Notes: generated by a model not told the origin, from the sequence alone. 51,997 bases of DNA from Clostridiales bacterium (GCA_017545245.1 JAFWPB010000062.1:1-51997), one strand, 5' to 3'. Counted from the stretch's first letter, positions 1 to 8,446 are shown. Numbers and translations are program-made.

Positions 1-53
1 ATGCTCCTTTTTCAATTACTTATTCCCACGATTTCCGTGAAGAACCCGATTTG

Positions 54-120
54 TAAGTCGTTTTCTGTAATTTCGACGTTTACGACTTATCGCCCCTATC
101 CCACTGCTCGAAAAGCACTG
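54..120. repeat. degenerate intergenic repeat, left edge
   Basis: The first 249 bases hold no gene I can support. They contain TAAGTCG (54-60), its inverse CGACTTA (83-89), a TATCCC-type block and then CTGCTCGAAAAGCACTG (104-120). The same ordered blocks (TAAGTCGG, TATTCCC, CCGCTCCAAAAGCACT) recur in the non-coding right edge of the window near 51768-51818. This suggests a dispersed, diverged intergenic repeat; copy number in the genome is unknown. Confidence 0.45.
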
Positions 121-249
121 GCACGTAGCTGACCCCAAAAGACTTCAGGTATTTACCTGATTCTCTAATATATGGCCGGAATCCGGGCTTCAATGAAACA
201 GAGCATTTTGAGACAACCCCTTAGTCTGGTATTCGGATTACGGAAGTAC

Positions 250-1128
250 TCAGTCTTCTTCGTGTGGCAGACGTGTCGGAGAAGCCAGGTTCTTGTTCTT
301 CGCTTCTTCGAGAAGTCTTGCCAGCTCTTCCTCGGTATGTTCGATTGGGAGAGAGGCGCCCTGCTTGGTTTTGACGTCCTTTGGAAAAGCTCTGTGGAAG
401 TTTTCTTTCCTGTACTCTTCCGGTGTCTGACCGGTCTGCTTCTTGAATGCCTGGATGAAGTGGCTCTGTGTCGAGAAGGAGAGAAACTGCGAGATGCTCA
501 GGCAGGAATAATCGGAATGCTTGAGCATATGCTTGGCAGCGTCGATCTTCTTGATACGGATAAAGTCGCTGACAGATACTCCGGTCTCTTTCTTGAAAAG
601 CTTGGAGAAGTAAGCGTCATTTAATCCAAGATATTCGGAAAGATCCGGAACCAGGATACGATCCTGAAGATGACTATAGATATATTCGATTGCGCGGACA
701 ACGTGTTTACTGAAGATGTTGTCGAGACGCAGGGCTCGCATTCTGGTGCAGTAGTCCTGGATACATTGCTGCTGAATCTCATCAAGCTGGTTGGTAGAGG
801 TTGCAGCATCGCATTTCTGGATATAGATATCGCTCAATGAATAAGACGTCTCCACATCCATGCCGTAGTTGATACAGTAACGGGAGATCATGGCAATTGA
901 GATGATCAGGTGATAGCGGACATTCCGGAGACGGTCAGGTGAGAGGGTACCAACCCCTCGAAGCTCGGAAATATGATATTCCCGTACCTGACGCATGACT
1001 TCTTCCACTTCGCCGGTAGCAACCAGATCGTAAAAGTCAAATTCGTGTTCATAGGAAGAACGTACCATAAGACGCTCACGCTGCATAAAAAGCAATCGTT
1101 GTAACTCTTTATTTACATCATTATCCAT
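250..1128 (-). CDS. AraC-family transcriptional regulator
   Basis: This 292-residue protein ends in an AraC/XylS double helix-turn-helix. The first HTH is at about residues 160-181 (DLSEYLGLNDAYFSKLFKK) and the second at about 209-231, followed by the typical QTGQTPEEYR signature at 231-240. The N-terminal 140 residues are mostly helical and do not look like a cupin sugar-binding domain, so the inducer cannot be guessed. An acidic tail of about 45 residues follows the HTH. The ATG at 1128 is preceded by a strong GGAGG. It stands alone, transcribed away from the small-RNA region, so its targets cannot be inferred. The family call is secure and the ligand is unknown. Confidence 0.93.
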   Translation of the reverse strand: MDNDVNKELQRLLFMQRERLMVRSSYEHEFDFYDLVATGEVEEVMRQVREYHISELRGVGTLSPDRLRNVRYHLIISIAMISRYCINYGMDVETSYSLSDIYIQKCDAATSTNQLDEIQQQCIQDYCTRMRALRLDNIFSKHVVRAIEYIYSHLQDRILVPDLSEYLGLNDAYFSKLFKKETGVSVSDFIRIKKIDAAKHMLKHSDYSCLSISQFLSFSTQSHFIQAFKKQTGQTPEEYRKENFHRAFPKDVKTKQGASLPIEHTEEELARLLEEAKNKNLASPTRLPHEED

Positions 1129-1225
1129 GTTTCGTCCTCCTTATCTTCATGAAAACTAAATAATCCTCAACAAAGTACGTTTTGAAACAAACTTATACCA
1201 TTATTATGACATAAAGCGCAAAAAT

Positions 1226-1255
1226 TTGGTATCGCATTTTCTTAAATTGTATAAA
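1226..1255 (+). promoter_or_regulatory. promoter of candidate small RNA
   Basis: TTGGTA at 1226-1231 and TATAAA at 1250-1255 (inside TATAAAATA) are separated by 18 bp. This resembles a sigma-A promoter that would start transcription at about 1261-1263, exactly where a long-range helix of the candidate small RNA begins. Confidence 0.5.
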
Positions 1256-1261
1256 ATAGAA

Positions 1262-1444
1262 TCATGTGGGGGATGTGTGATAGACAACCCCAATGCCTCC
1301 GTTAGTGAAAGTTTGCCATCTTTCTGACGCACACTACCCTAACCCCCACGCTGACAACATCTTGCACTTCCACATGACACACAGATTTAGTTGCAAGAAT
1401 TTTCTTGATGAACTCCGTGCTCCTGATGGCGGAGTTCATTTTTT
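1262..1444 (+). ncRNA. candidate structured small RNA (6S-like?)
   Basis: No open frame explains this segment, yet it has a promoter-like sequence upstream and a strong terminator at its end. Complementary blocks can be seen directly: TCATGTGG (1262-1269) with CCACATGA (1370-1377); GTGGGGG (1266-1272) with CCCCCAC (1343-1349); and GTGTG (1275-1279) with CACAC (1330-1334). The first two pairings partly compete, so only one can form fully at a time. A 180-nt RNA of nested interrupted helices is the shape of 6S RNA, but I cannot confirm conserved 6S features, and a different regulatory RNA is equally possible. Confidence 0.5.
1408..1444 (+). terminator. Rho-independent terminator of the small RNA
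   Basis: TGAACTCCG (1409-1417) pairs perfectly with CGGAGTTCA (1430-1438), with a 12-nt loop, and is followed by six T residues (1439-1444). Confidence 0.85.
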
Positions 1445-1762
1445 ATGTCCTGCATAGCAGAATTATGTCTTTGCTTACACAAATGACTAAAAACTGTTTC
1501 ATCAATTGCTTAATGAATAGACAAGCATTTTGATATGAAATCGATTATTTGATACCAAACAACCCTATTTCCAGGTTTATTTCCAGTTAAAAATCGTCGG
1601 ATAATAATGCGATGAATTACAGATTTTAGTATAATGTGACAATGGTCAGTGCTGCATGAAATGAGTTATATGTGCATTGTGACGAAGTTCGCGTTTGTGT
1701 GTAAGATTTGCATCCTAGTATCGCTATATGAAATAAAAGAGGGATAGGAGGAGAACGATAGT
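1445..1762. other. non-coding stretch crossing the left boundary of the island
   Basis: This stretch is AT-rich and has no gene. It contains the left 25-bp direct repeat (1532-1556), two TATTTCCAG repeats (1566-1574 and 1578-1586), and a TATAAT at 1630-1635 that may be the -10 of the sigma-factor operon, although no good -35 lies 17 bp upstream. The start of the sigma gene is preceded by GGATAGGAGG. Confidence 0.6.
1532..1556. repeat. left direct repeat of the island (attL-like)
   Basis: This is a 25-bp sequence beginning GATATGAAATCG and ending TTATTTGATACC, identical at all positions to 4172-4196. It has imperfect dyad symmetry (TATnAAAT ... ATTTnATA around a short centre), as expected for a tyrosine-recombinase core site. 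Confidence 0.85.
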
Positions 1763-2320
1763 ATGGATGATAGCAAGATTGTTGATTTGTTTTTCAAAAG
1801 AGATGAAGAAGCAATTCAACAGGTTTCAACTAAGTATGGACGTCTATTAAGAACTATCTCGTTCAGAATAACGGGAGATGTTGAGACTGCTGAAGAATGT
1901 GAAAATGATACTTATCTACAGGCGTGGAAATTAATACCGCCACATGAGCCACGTAATTACTTGGTTGCATTTCTGTCACGAATAGTCCGTAATATTTCAA
2001 TTGATCGGTGTATTCACAACAACAGGTTAAAGAGAAAATGCTATCTTGAAGGGTTATCCGTGGAGATGGAGCAGTTTCTTCCTTCTGATGTTTCTGTTGA
2101 ATCAGAGGTAGAGCGTAAATTGTTAGCAGAGAAGATAAGCAGTTTTCTTCGTACGCAAACTAAGGAGAAACGCATGATTTTTATGCGAAGATACTTCGGT
2201 TTTGAAGCAGTCAAATATATTGCAAAGAAGATGAACTGTAAAGAAACCCGAGTATATACAGTTCTTCACCGAATGAGAGAAGATCTTCGAGAGTATCTGA
2301 AACAGGAGGAAATCATATGA
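1763..2320 (+). CDS. RNA polymerase sigma factor, sigma-70/ECF type
   Basis: The 185-residue protein has a sigma region 2 at about residues 20-85 (including TAEECENDTYLQAWK and FLSRIVRNISIDRC) and a region 4 helix-turn-helix at about 125-175 (FMRRYFGFEAVKYIAKKMN). There is no region 1 or 3, which fits the extracytoplasmic-function group. The start has a strong AGGAGG 12 bases upstream. The stop overlaps the next start by four bases (ATGA), so the two genes are translationally coupled; the partner is a membrane protein, the usual arrangement for a sigma factor and its regulator. It probably directs transcription of this island and perhaps of the downstream protease. The cognate promoter motif is not known. 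Confidence 0.9.
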   Translation: MDDSKIVDLFFKRDEEAIQQVSTKYGRLLRTISFRITGDVETAEECENDTYLQAWKLIPPHEPRNYLVAFLSRIVRNISIDRCIHNNRLKRKCYLEGLSVEMEQFLPSDVSVESEVERKLLAEKISSFLRTQTKEKRMIFMRRYFGFEAVKYIAKKMNCKETRVYTVLHRMREDLREYLKQEEII

Positions 2321-2853
2321 AATTCGAGAATAGATTATTACTGATGTCCGAGATTGGTGATGATTTAATTTCGGAAATGATCGAGGAATATGCTAAAGAA
2401 CACAGGAAAGTATCAAACAGAGTTTGGTTATGTGCTGCAGCTGGAATTTGTGCGATTATTGCATTAACTATAGGCTATTTCTCTTGGAAGAATAACTTCA
2501 AATTACTAAAAAATAAGGAATATGCACATACCGATAATACTAATATCGAAGTAACAGATACTGGTATTACCACCACTGAGACAACACATACGTTTATACT
2601 CTATGGTGTGATTATTAACGGGACAGATTATGTGGCGGCAGGTCCGGCTGCATCGAGAAAATATCATCTTCCATCAAATTCTGAAATCAAGGAATCCGAT
2701 TTGGGAGAAAGTATCGGGGAAGTGACTGAATGCAAGGGTTTTCCTGAATTAGTTGGGAAAAAAGCTTATCTATACGCCGATAATCAGAGCGATGGAATGA
2801 TTATCATTCTTGACATGGATGGGACGTATGAGTTTTACGAGCGATGTTATTAA
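2317..2853 (+). CDS. single-pass membrane protein, probable sigma-factor partner
   Basis: This 178-residue protein has a cytoplasmic N-terminus of about 35 residues, one transmembrane helix at about 36-56 and a C-terminal extracytoplasmic domain of about 120 residues. The linker is rich in Thr/Asn/Asp. It overlaps the sigma gene by four bases, a layout typical of anti-sigma factors, but I see no zinc-binding HxxxCxxC motif, so the anti-sigma role rests on context only. The external domain contains a small repeat-free beta-rich stretch (ILYGVIINGTDYVAAGPA) that I do not recognise. A role in passing an extracellular signal, possibly generated by the adjacent protease, is conjecture. Confidence 0.75.
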   Translation: MKFENRLLLMSEIGDDLISEMIEEYAKEHRKVSNRVWLCAAAGICAIIALTIGYFSWKNNFKLLKNKEYAHTDNTNIEVTDTGITTTETTHTFILYGVIINGTDYVAAGPAASRKYHLPSNSEIKESDLGESIGEVTECKGFPELVGKKAYLYADNQSDGMIIILDMDGTYEFYERCY

Positions 2854-2942
2854 GTTGATGAGGTTGGTCTTTGAATTAAAGAAATGAGCGGAAAAGTCGA
2901 TGTTACAAGTCAGAATGATTATCTACAAAGGAGGAATACAAG

Positions 2943-4157
2943 ATGAAAACTATTAAATCTGTAATGAAATTATTATCTGTACTATTATTGTCATTACTAT
3001 TTCTAATTCCAGTTTCTGAAGTGAGTGCAAGTAAAACTGAAGAGATACTTCTGAACCAAGGTGATCCTGTTTCATCTGAAAGCAAACTGTTAGATCCAAC
3101 TGAGTTGTATGAATCGGATATCGAGTATTCGGAAATGATCAATCAAGAGTTTAATGGTTTGCTATCATATTGGGGTGGAGATTATCCAGATTATTACGCA
3201 GGATCCTTTATTTCCAATAGACAGTTTACTATCTTAGTAACATGTGAACCGCAGGAGATCCAAGCCGAGATTTGGAATGTTACTGGAAACAGTGATATTA
3301 TCATCGAAAAAGCTTCTTGTTCATATAATGATTTGAGAAGCATTCAGGATCAGATCACTGAACTGATAACAGAATTGCGATCCAACAATAATAGTATCGC
3401 AAATCTCGTAGTAGGAATCGGTGTTGATGAAGTTCGTAATGACGTTTTTGTTGAAGTCCTGAATATGGACGAGAATGTGAGAAGGAATATTGAAGAAATA
3501 CTTGCGCCGTTTGGAACAATTCGTCTTGTATCAAAGAATGAACCGTATCAAGAAATGACAACAGTTACAGCTGGTACCGATACTTGGCTTACCAACAGTA
3601 CTCTTAACAGTCATAGTACGATTGGTTTTTGTGCATCAAGAGTGAATAGTGCTGGTGTCACGGAGAAAGGTTTTGTCACAGCTGGACACAGTGGAAACTT
3701 GACAAATACCATGACAATATTTGGTTCTTCAGTCGGAAAGATTTCTTGGAGAAAATTTGGTGGAAATTGTGATGCTTGTTTTGTTAATATGAATGAGTAT
3801 CCCAATAGTGGATTTGTTCGAAGTACGGTCCTCAGTTCCTATTACACTATTGGATCATATGCTTCAGTGAGTGTTGTTGGAACAACATATGCTTTACATG
3901 GCAAAAGTTCAGGAATCATTTATGGAACTGTTGACTGTACATCATTCAACTTCTCTATGAGTGGAGTCTCGTTTACTGATCACATTCGAATGAATATGCA
4001 TGTTGTATCTGGAGATAGTGGTGGGCCTTTAGTTGGCACCTCGTCTGGTAGTACTAAATACGTAGTTGGAATATGTTCAAGTGGAGATAGTACTTATTCG
4101 AATTTCACAAAAGCGACTAATATTATCAATGGCATGAGTGGCGACCTCTTCCATTGA
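2943..4157 (+). CDS. secreted S1-family (alpha-lytic/streptogrisin-like) serine protease
   Basis: The 404-residue product has a clear Sec signal peptide (hydrophobic run at about 10-25, cleavage near VSA-S at 29-30), a pro-region of about 175 residues and a C-terminal chymotrypsin-fold domain from about 208. The catalytic triad is visible: His249 in VTAGHSG, Asp277 in NCDACF and Ser359 in SGDSGGPL. Cysteines at 230, 278, 332 and 378 could form the disulfides seen in bacterial S1 proteases. The long pro-region before an N-terminal VTAGTDTW-like mature start resembles alpha-lytic protease and streptogrisin, whose pro-regions assist folding. The start has GGAGG upstream. It is the last gene of the island, and chymotrypsin-like secreted proteases are uncommon in Clostridia, which supports acquisition by transfer. 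Confidence 0.9.
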   Translation: MKTIKSVMKLLSVLLLSLLFLIPVSEVSASKTEEILLNQGDPVSSESKLLDPTELYESDIEYSEMINQEFNGLLSYWGGDYPDYYAGSFISNRQFTILVTCEPQEIQAEIWNVTGNSDIIIEKASCSYNDLRSIQDQITELITELRSNNNSIANLVVGIGVDEVRNDVFVEVLNMDENVRRNIEEILAPFGTIRLVSKNEPYQEMTTVTAGTDTWLTNSTLNSHSTIGFCASRVNSAGVTEKGFVTAGHSGNLTNTMTIFGSSVGKISWRKFGGNCDACFVNMNEYPNSGFVRSTVLSSYYTIGSYASVSVVGTTYALHGKSSGIIYGTVDCTSFNFSMSGVSFTDHIRMNMHVVSGDSGGPLVGTSSGSTKYVVGICSSGDSTYSNFTKATNIINGMSGDLFH

Positions 4158-4171
4158 GAATAAAAAGATGG

Positions 4172-4196
4172 GATATGAAATCGATTATTTGATACC
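4172..4196. repeat. right direct repeat of the island (attR-like), in feoB 3' end
   Basis: This is identical to 1532-1556. Read on the minus strand it begins GGTATCAAATAA, which is Gly-Ile-Lys-stop of FeoB, so the last three codons and stop of that gene are supplied by the repeat. Confidence 0.85.
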
Positions 4197-6563
4197 TACC
4201 AACATTCCGATCAGCTGCACCGCATAGGCGGCGACCCAGGCGATCACGCATTGGAAGACGACCATGATCGTTGCCCATTTTGCACCGAGTTCTCTTTTTA
4301 CTGACGCAACGGCCGCTACACATGGTGTATAGAGAAGACAGAAGACGAGGAGAGAGAATGCTGCAAGAGGGGTTAGAGAGGCCAACACTGCGTTGGTATC
4401 TCCGATTAAGACGGTCAGAGTCGAAACAACACTTTCTTTTGCCAGGAACCCGGAGATAAGGGCTGTCGAGAAACGCCAATCTCCGAATCCGAGTGGAGAG
4501 AACATCGGAGCGATGAATCCTGCTATCACAGCAAGAATGCTCGTAGAGGAATCACTGATCAGGGAAAGACTGGTATCAAAAGACTGTAGGAACCAGATCA
4601 CGATCGATGCGATAAAGATGATCGTGAAAGCGCGCTGCAGGAAGTCTTTTGCTTTTTCCCAGAGAAGCTGTGTAACGTTCTTAAAGCCCGGCATGCGGTA
4701 ATTTGGAAGTTCCATGACAAAAGGCACGGCCTTACCACGGAAAAGTGTGCCTTTGAATAAGAGGGCAATAACGACTCCGACGAATATGCCTATGAAATAG
4801 AGTGCCACCATAATAAGACCACTGTACTTCGGAAAGAAAGTCGAGCAGAAGAAACCGTAAATTGGCAGTTTCGCAGAACAACTCATGAACGGTGTGAGAA
4901 GGATCGTCATTTTTCTGTCCCGCTCGGAAGGAAGCGTACGGCTTGCCATAACCCCCGGAACAGTACAGCCGAATCCAATCAGCATCGGAACGATACTTCG
5001 TCCGGAAAGACCGATTTTTCTCAGAAATTTGTCCATGACAAAAGCGACGCGGGCCATGTAGCCGGTGTCCTCGAGCAGGGAGAGGAAGAAGAACAAAGTC
5101 ACGATGACCGGAAGAAAACTCAGGACACTTCCGACACCGGTGAAGATGCCATCCACAACGAGAGAACGGACGACCTCGTTGACGTTCCACGAAACAAACG
5201 CATTCTTAACGATTTCTGTGAGCGCCTCGATTCCGTTTTCAAGAAGCTCTTGGAAAAAGGCGCCGATAACATTAAATGTCAGAAAGAAAATTGTGGCCAT
5301 GATCAGAACAAAGGCCGGAATTGCAGTGAATTTGCCCGTGAGGATCCGATCGATCTGGCGGCTTCTCTGGTGTTCTTTGCTTTCTTTGGGCTTGATGACA
5401 GTGCGGTTGACCAGTTTCTGGATAAAGGTGAAGCGCATATCTGCGATGGCCGCGCTTCGGTCCATGCCGGATTCATCTTCCATCTGTGTAATGATATGCT
5501 CAAGCGTGTCTTTCTCATTCTGATCCAGGTTCAGTCTTTCCAGTATGCGGGTATCGCCTTCAACCAGTTTGGTAGCGGCGAAGCGGACGGGGATGCCGGC
5601 ATCCTTGGCGTGATCCTCAATCAGAATCATGATGCCGTGAAGGCATCGGTGAATGGCGCCTCCTTTGTCATTCTCATCACAGAAATCAAGGCGGCCGGGA
5701 CGTTCCTGGTATTTTGCAACGTGGAGCGCGTGGGCAATTAATTCTTCGGTACCTTCATTCTTGGCTGCGGAGATTGGTACGACTGGGATGCCAAGTTCAT
5801 GCTCCATCTGGTTTACAAGGATGGAACCGCCGTTTCCGCGTATCTCGTCCATCATGTTGAGAGCCAGTACCATCGGTACATCGAGTTCCATGAGCTGCAT
5901 GGTCAGATAAAGATTTCTCTCGATGTTGGTTGCATCGACAATATTGATGATGCCACGTGGCTTTTCGTCCAGAATAAACTCTCGGGAAACGATTTCTTCG
6001 GCGGTATACGGGGACATCGAGTAGATGCCCGGAAGATCCGTGATCTCAGTGTTCGGGTTGCCCTTGATCACGCCGCTTTTGCGGTCGACGGTGACGCCGG
6101 GAAAGTTACCGACATGCTGATTCGAACCGGTAAGCTGATTAAAAAGGGTCGTCTTTCCTGAATTCTGGTTACCGGCAAGGGCAAAGGTCAGCTTGGTACC
6201 ATCCGGAAGAGGGTTCTCATCGGCTTTGACATGGTATTTACCACCTTCACCAAGACCTGGGTGCGCAATGATAATGCGGCGGTCTTTCTTGGTATTCTTT
6301 GAAGCGAGACCTTCATCTTTTTCTTCTTCGGTTTTGGCAGAGAGCTTCTCGACATCGATCAAACTGGCGTCTTCAAGACGAAGAGTCAGTTCATAACCAT
6401 GGATCCGAAGCTCCATCGGATCTCCAAGCGGAGCAAGCTGGACGAGTTTGACTTCCGCTCCCGGAATGACCCCCATATCCAGAAAATGCTGTCTTAATGC
6501 GCCTTCTCCGCCAACACGAAGGATGCGGGCGCTTTCGCCGATCTTTAAATCTGCCAGATTCAT
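4185..6563 (-). CDS. feoB: FeoA-FeoB fusion, ferrous iron transporter
   Basis: This 792-residue inner-membrane protein imports Fe2+. Residues 1 to about 72 form a FeoA (SH3-like) domain (GEGALRQHFLDMGVIPGAEV), normally a separate small protein. A GTPase domain follows with G1 GNQNSGKTT at 131-139, G2 near GNFPGVTVD, G3 DLPG at 176-179 and G4 NMMD. G1 has Gln where GNPN is usual, a mild variation. The C-terminal half holds the two Gate repeats, with the characteristic GFGCTVPG and LLYTPCVAA cysteine motifs, and about eight membrane segments. The ATG at 6563 has AAGGGG upstream. The stop codon lies in the 25-bp repeat bounding the island. No Fur box was recognised upstream; a lipoprotein gene lies 33 bases upstream in the same direction. 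Confidence 0.96.
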   Translation of the reverse strand: MNLADLKIGESARILRVGGEGALRQHFLDMGVIPGAEVKLVQLAPLGDPMELRIHGYELTLRLEDASLIDVEKLSAKTEEEKDEGLASKNTKKDRRIIIAHPGLGEGGKYHVKADENPLPDGTKLTFALAGNQNSGKTTLFNQLTGSNQHVGNFPGVTVDRKSGVIKGNPNTEITDLPGIYSMSPYTAEEIVSREFILDEKPRGIINIVDATNIERNLYLTMQLMELDVPMVLALNMMDEIRGNGGSILVNQMEHELGIPVVPISAAKNEGTEELIAHALHVAKYQERPGRLDFCDENDKGGAIHRCLHGIMILIEDHAKDAGIPVRFAATKLVEGDTRILERLNLDQNEKDTLEHIITQMEDESGMDRSAAIADMRFTFIQKLVNRTVIKPKESKEHQRSRQIDRILTGKFTAIPAFVLIMATIFFLTFNVIGAFFQELLENGIEALTEIVKNAFVSWNVNEVVRSLVVDGIFTGVGSVLSFLPVIVTLFFFLSLLEDTGYMARVAFVMDKFLRKIGLSGRSIVPMLIGFGCTVPGVMASRTLPSERDRKMTILLTPFMSCSAKLPIYGFFCSTFFPKYSGLIMVALYFIGIFVGVVIALLFKGTLFRGKAVPFVMELPNYRMPGFKNVTQLLWEKAKDFLQRAFTIIFIASIVIWFLQSFDTSLSLISDSSTSILAVIAGFIAPMFSPLGFGDWRFSTALISGFLAKESVVSTLTVLIGDTNAVLASLTPLAAFSLLVFCLLYTPCVAAVASVKRELGAKWATIMVVFQCVIAWVAAYAVQLIGMLVGIK

Positions 6564-6596
6564 TCAGAATATCCCCTTTTCTCTGAATTCAAATTA

Positions 6597-7259
6597 TTAG
6601 TCGATGACGCGTACTTCTTTAATTACAGGCTGTTTATCGGCCTCAACGGAACCGTTATTGTCATAAGCTTGTACTTCGGCGATCTTATCCACAACATCCA
6701 TACCGGAGGTGACATGGCCGAAAGCAGCGTAGTTGCCGTCAAGAGACGGGTAGTCGACATGACAGATGAAGAATTGGCTGGTGGCCGAGTCCATCACCGT
6801 TGTTCTGGCCATGGAAATAACACCACGCTCGTGCTTGATCGGGTTTTCGTAGCCGTTTGCGGAAAACTCGCCCTTGATTGGTGTGAGTTCCGGACCGGTA
6901 TAGGTCTTGGAAGGTATTCCGCCCTGGATCATGAAGTTTTTCATGATACGGTGGAAAGTCGAGCCATTATACACGCCTGCCTTGGCGCAGTTGAGAAAAT
7001 TCTCGACACTGATCGGTGCGGCGCTGCTGTCCAGTTCTACAGCAATCGTGCCGTAGTTTTCTACCTCGATCTCCACGTGGTGGAGATCAGACTCGGAGGT
7101 GACCCGCGATTCCGTGGCGGATGTGGCGCGCGTAGTTGTGGCGGCTGTGCCGTTGTTATAACGTGTTGAACTGCATGCGCAAAGAGAGAAGAGAAGTCCT
7201 GCTGATAAGATCAGATTGAGAAGAGTTCTTCCTTTAAATGTTCTTGTTTTTCTGTTCAT
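6597..7259 (-). CDS. lipoprotein cyclophilin-type peptidyl-prolyl isomerase
   Basis: The 220-residue protein starts with a lipoprotein signal (basic [11 protein letters not shown], hydrophobic stretch, lipobox LCAC with Cys29) and a short Thr/Ser-rich linker. The rest is a cyclophilin domain: [28 protein letters not shown] and a conserved SQFFICHVD stretch (the active-site QFFI motif). It would catalyse cis-trans isomerisation of prolyl bonds on exported proteins at the outer face of the membrane. It lies 33 bases upstream of feoB and could be cotranscribed with it, although a functional link is not obvious. Confidence 0.93.
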   Translation of the reverse strand: MNRKTRTFKGRTLLNLILSAGLLFSLCACSSTRYNNGTAATTTRATSATESRVTSESDLHHVEIEVENYGTIAVELDSSAAPISVENFLNCAKAGVYNGSTFHRIMKNFMIQGGIPSKTYTGPELTPIKGEFSANGYENPIKHERGVISMARTTVMDSATSQFFICHVDYPSLDGNYAAFGHVTSGMDVVDKIAEVQAYDNNGSVEADKQPVIKEVRVID

Positions 7260-7317
7260 GTTCCTGTTCCTTCTTTTTATATATTTCTGTCTGTTGATAG
7301 AGTGTTTATTGAGTTAG

Positions 7318-8304
7318 CTACGACAACCTTGCTAATTGTACACCATAAAGCGGCTCAATAGAAAACTTTCTACCACTGAGTTTAGTGTGGATGTTATCTT
7401 TCGGAATCTTTCCGAAAAGAAGCGTCGTCGCAAAAAGCTGCTGGTACCGAACTTTTCCACCGTTTGGATTATGGAAATACAAGTTATACTGGTTTCGACC
7501 GTAGTTTCCGTCACCAAGGATCGGATGCCCCATATGGGCAAACTGCGCACGGATCTGGTGGGTCCTTCCTGTGACCAGCTCGACTTCTACGTCGGAAACG
7601 TCTTCACCATCCGGACCGATTCCTTTATAGATTTCCAGAACACGGTATCTGGAGGTGATGGGAAGATCTCCCGGCTGGCTGATGTCGTGAATGAAGACAT
7701 TTCCTTTTGCCGGTTTTTCGAGAAAAGCACTGACTTCTTTCATGATCGCTTCGTCCTGGCAGATCACATTTTCTCCCTGGGTCGGTACGCCACGGAGAAG
7801 GCAGCGGTAACGCTTCGTGATCAGATCGTTCTTGAACAGGAAGATGGCATCTTCAAGGCTCTTCTTATCTTTTGCAGTCAAAACCAGGCCGCCGGTATTC
7901 ATATCGATGCGATGGCACAGATCGAGATTTCTGTTATGGTAGTCGCGGCGGAGCAGATCGATCAGACAATCGCCATCTGTTCCACGTCCGGAGTGAACGG
8001 CGATACCTTGACGCTTGTTGACGAGAAGAAGGGAGTCCGACTCGAAAACGACTTTGTAATCGTTCAGCTTTTCTGACGGTTTCTTCGCCTGGGGTTCTTC
8101 AAAAAGGGCATCCGGGATCCAGATCTCGACAACATCCCCCTCTTTTACCGGAACATCGGAGGAGATGCGCTTGCCATTTATACGAAGATCCTTGTGCTTC
8201 AGTGCTTTTTGAAGCGTACCGGGAGTCAGGTTCGGATAATGCAGGATCGCTGCACGGATGACTTTTTTACCATCGTTTTCCTTCGATACAGTGAAGTCTT
8301 TCAT
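7318..8304 (-). CDS. RluA-family pseudouridine synthase
   Basis: The 328-residue protein has an S4 RNA-binding domain at about residues 15-65 (LQKALKHKDLRINGKR) and a RluA catalytic domain from about 85. The catalytic Asp134 lies in the canonical HRIDMNTGGL motif, and the later GRTHQIRAQFAHMGHPILGD motif is intact. It isomerises uridine in rRNA or tRNA; RluA, RluC and RluD subtypes cannot be told apart here. I start it at the ATG at 8304 because it has AAAGGAGA upstream and matches the family length. A much longer frame continues upstream on this strand to 10116, but that extension is antisense to the lipoprotein gene and is not credible. Confidence 0.93.
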   Translation of the reverse strand: MKDFTVSKENDGKKVIRAAILHYPNLTPGTLQKALKHKDLRINGKRISSDVPVKEGDVVEIWIPDALFEEPQAKKPSEKLNDYKVVFESDSLLLVNKRQGIAVHSGRGTDGDCLIDLLRRDYHNRNLDLCHRIDMNTGGLVLTAKDKKSLEDAIFLFKNDLITKRYRCLLRGVPTQGENVICQDEAIMKEVSAFLEKPAKGNVFIHDISQPGDLPITSRYRVLEIYKGIGPDGEDVSDVEVELVTGRTHQIRAQFAHMGHPILGDGNYGRNQYNLYFHNPNGGKVRYQQLFATTLLFGKIPKDNIHTKLSGRKFSIEPLYGVQLARLS

Positions 8305-8446
8305 CGCAATTTCTCCTTTGTTCTTTTTGACCATGCCTATTATTCTATATTTCTTATTATTTCTCAATAGACAAATTGCCGAAATCCTAAAGCGTGTCGT
8401 GAAGCCTTTGAAAACGCGGTTTTGGAAGCGCGCCTTGGGCGTGGTC

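Larger units (their letters stand above)
1532..4196. mobile_element. 2.6-kb direct-repeat-bounded genomic island in the feoB 3' end
   Basis: Perfect 25-bp repeats at 1532-1556 and 4172-4196 enclose three co-oriented genes: a sigma factor, a membrane protein and a secreted protease. The right repeat contains the last three codons and stop of feoB, so insertion would leave feoB intact, as is typical for site-specific integration into a gene's 3' end. The interior is visibly richer in A+T than its neighbours and uses codons such as AAT, TTA and ATA more freely. No integrase, resolvase or transposase lies between the repeats, so the element would be non-autonomous or a decayed remnant. The boundaries are seen directly; mobility is inferred. 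Confidence 0.7.

Noticed and set aside
172..624. Plus-strand frame opposite the AraC gene
   Set aside because: It is antisense to the HTH-coding part of a clear AraC regulator and has no ribosome binding site.
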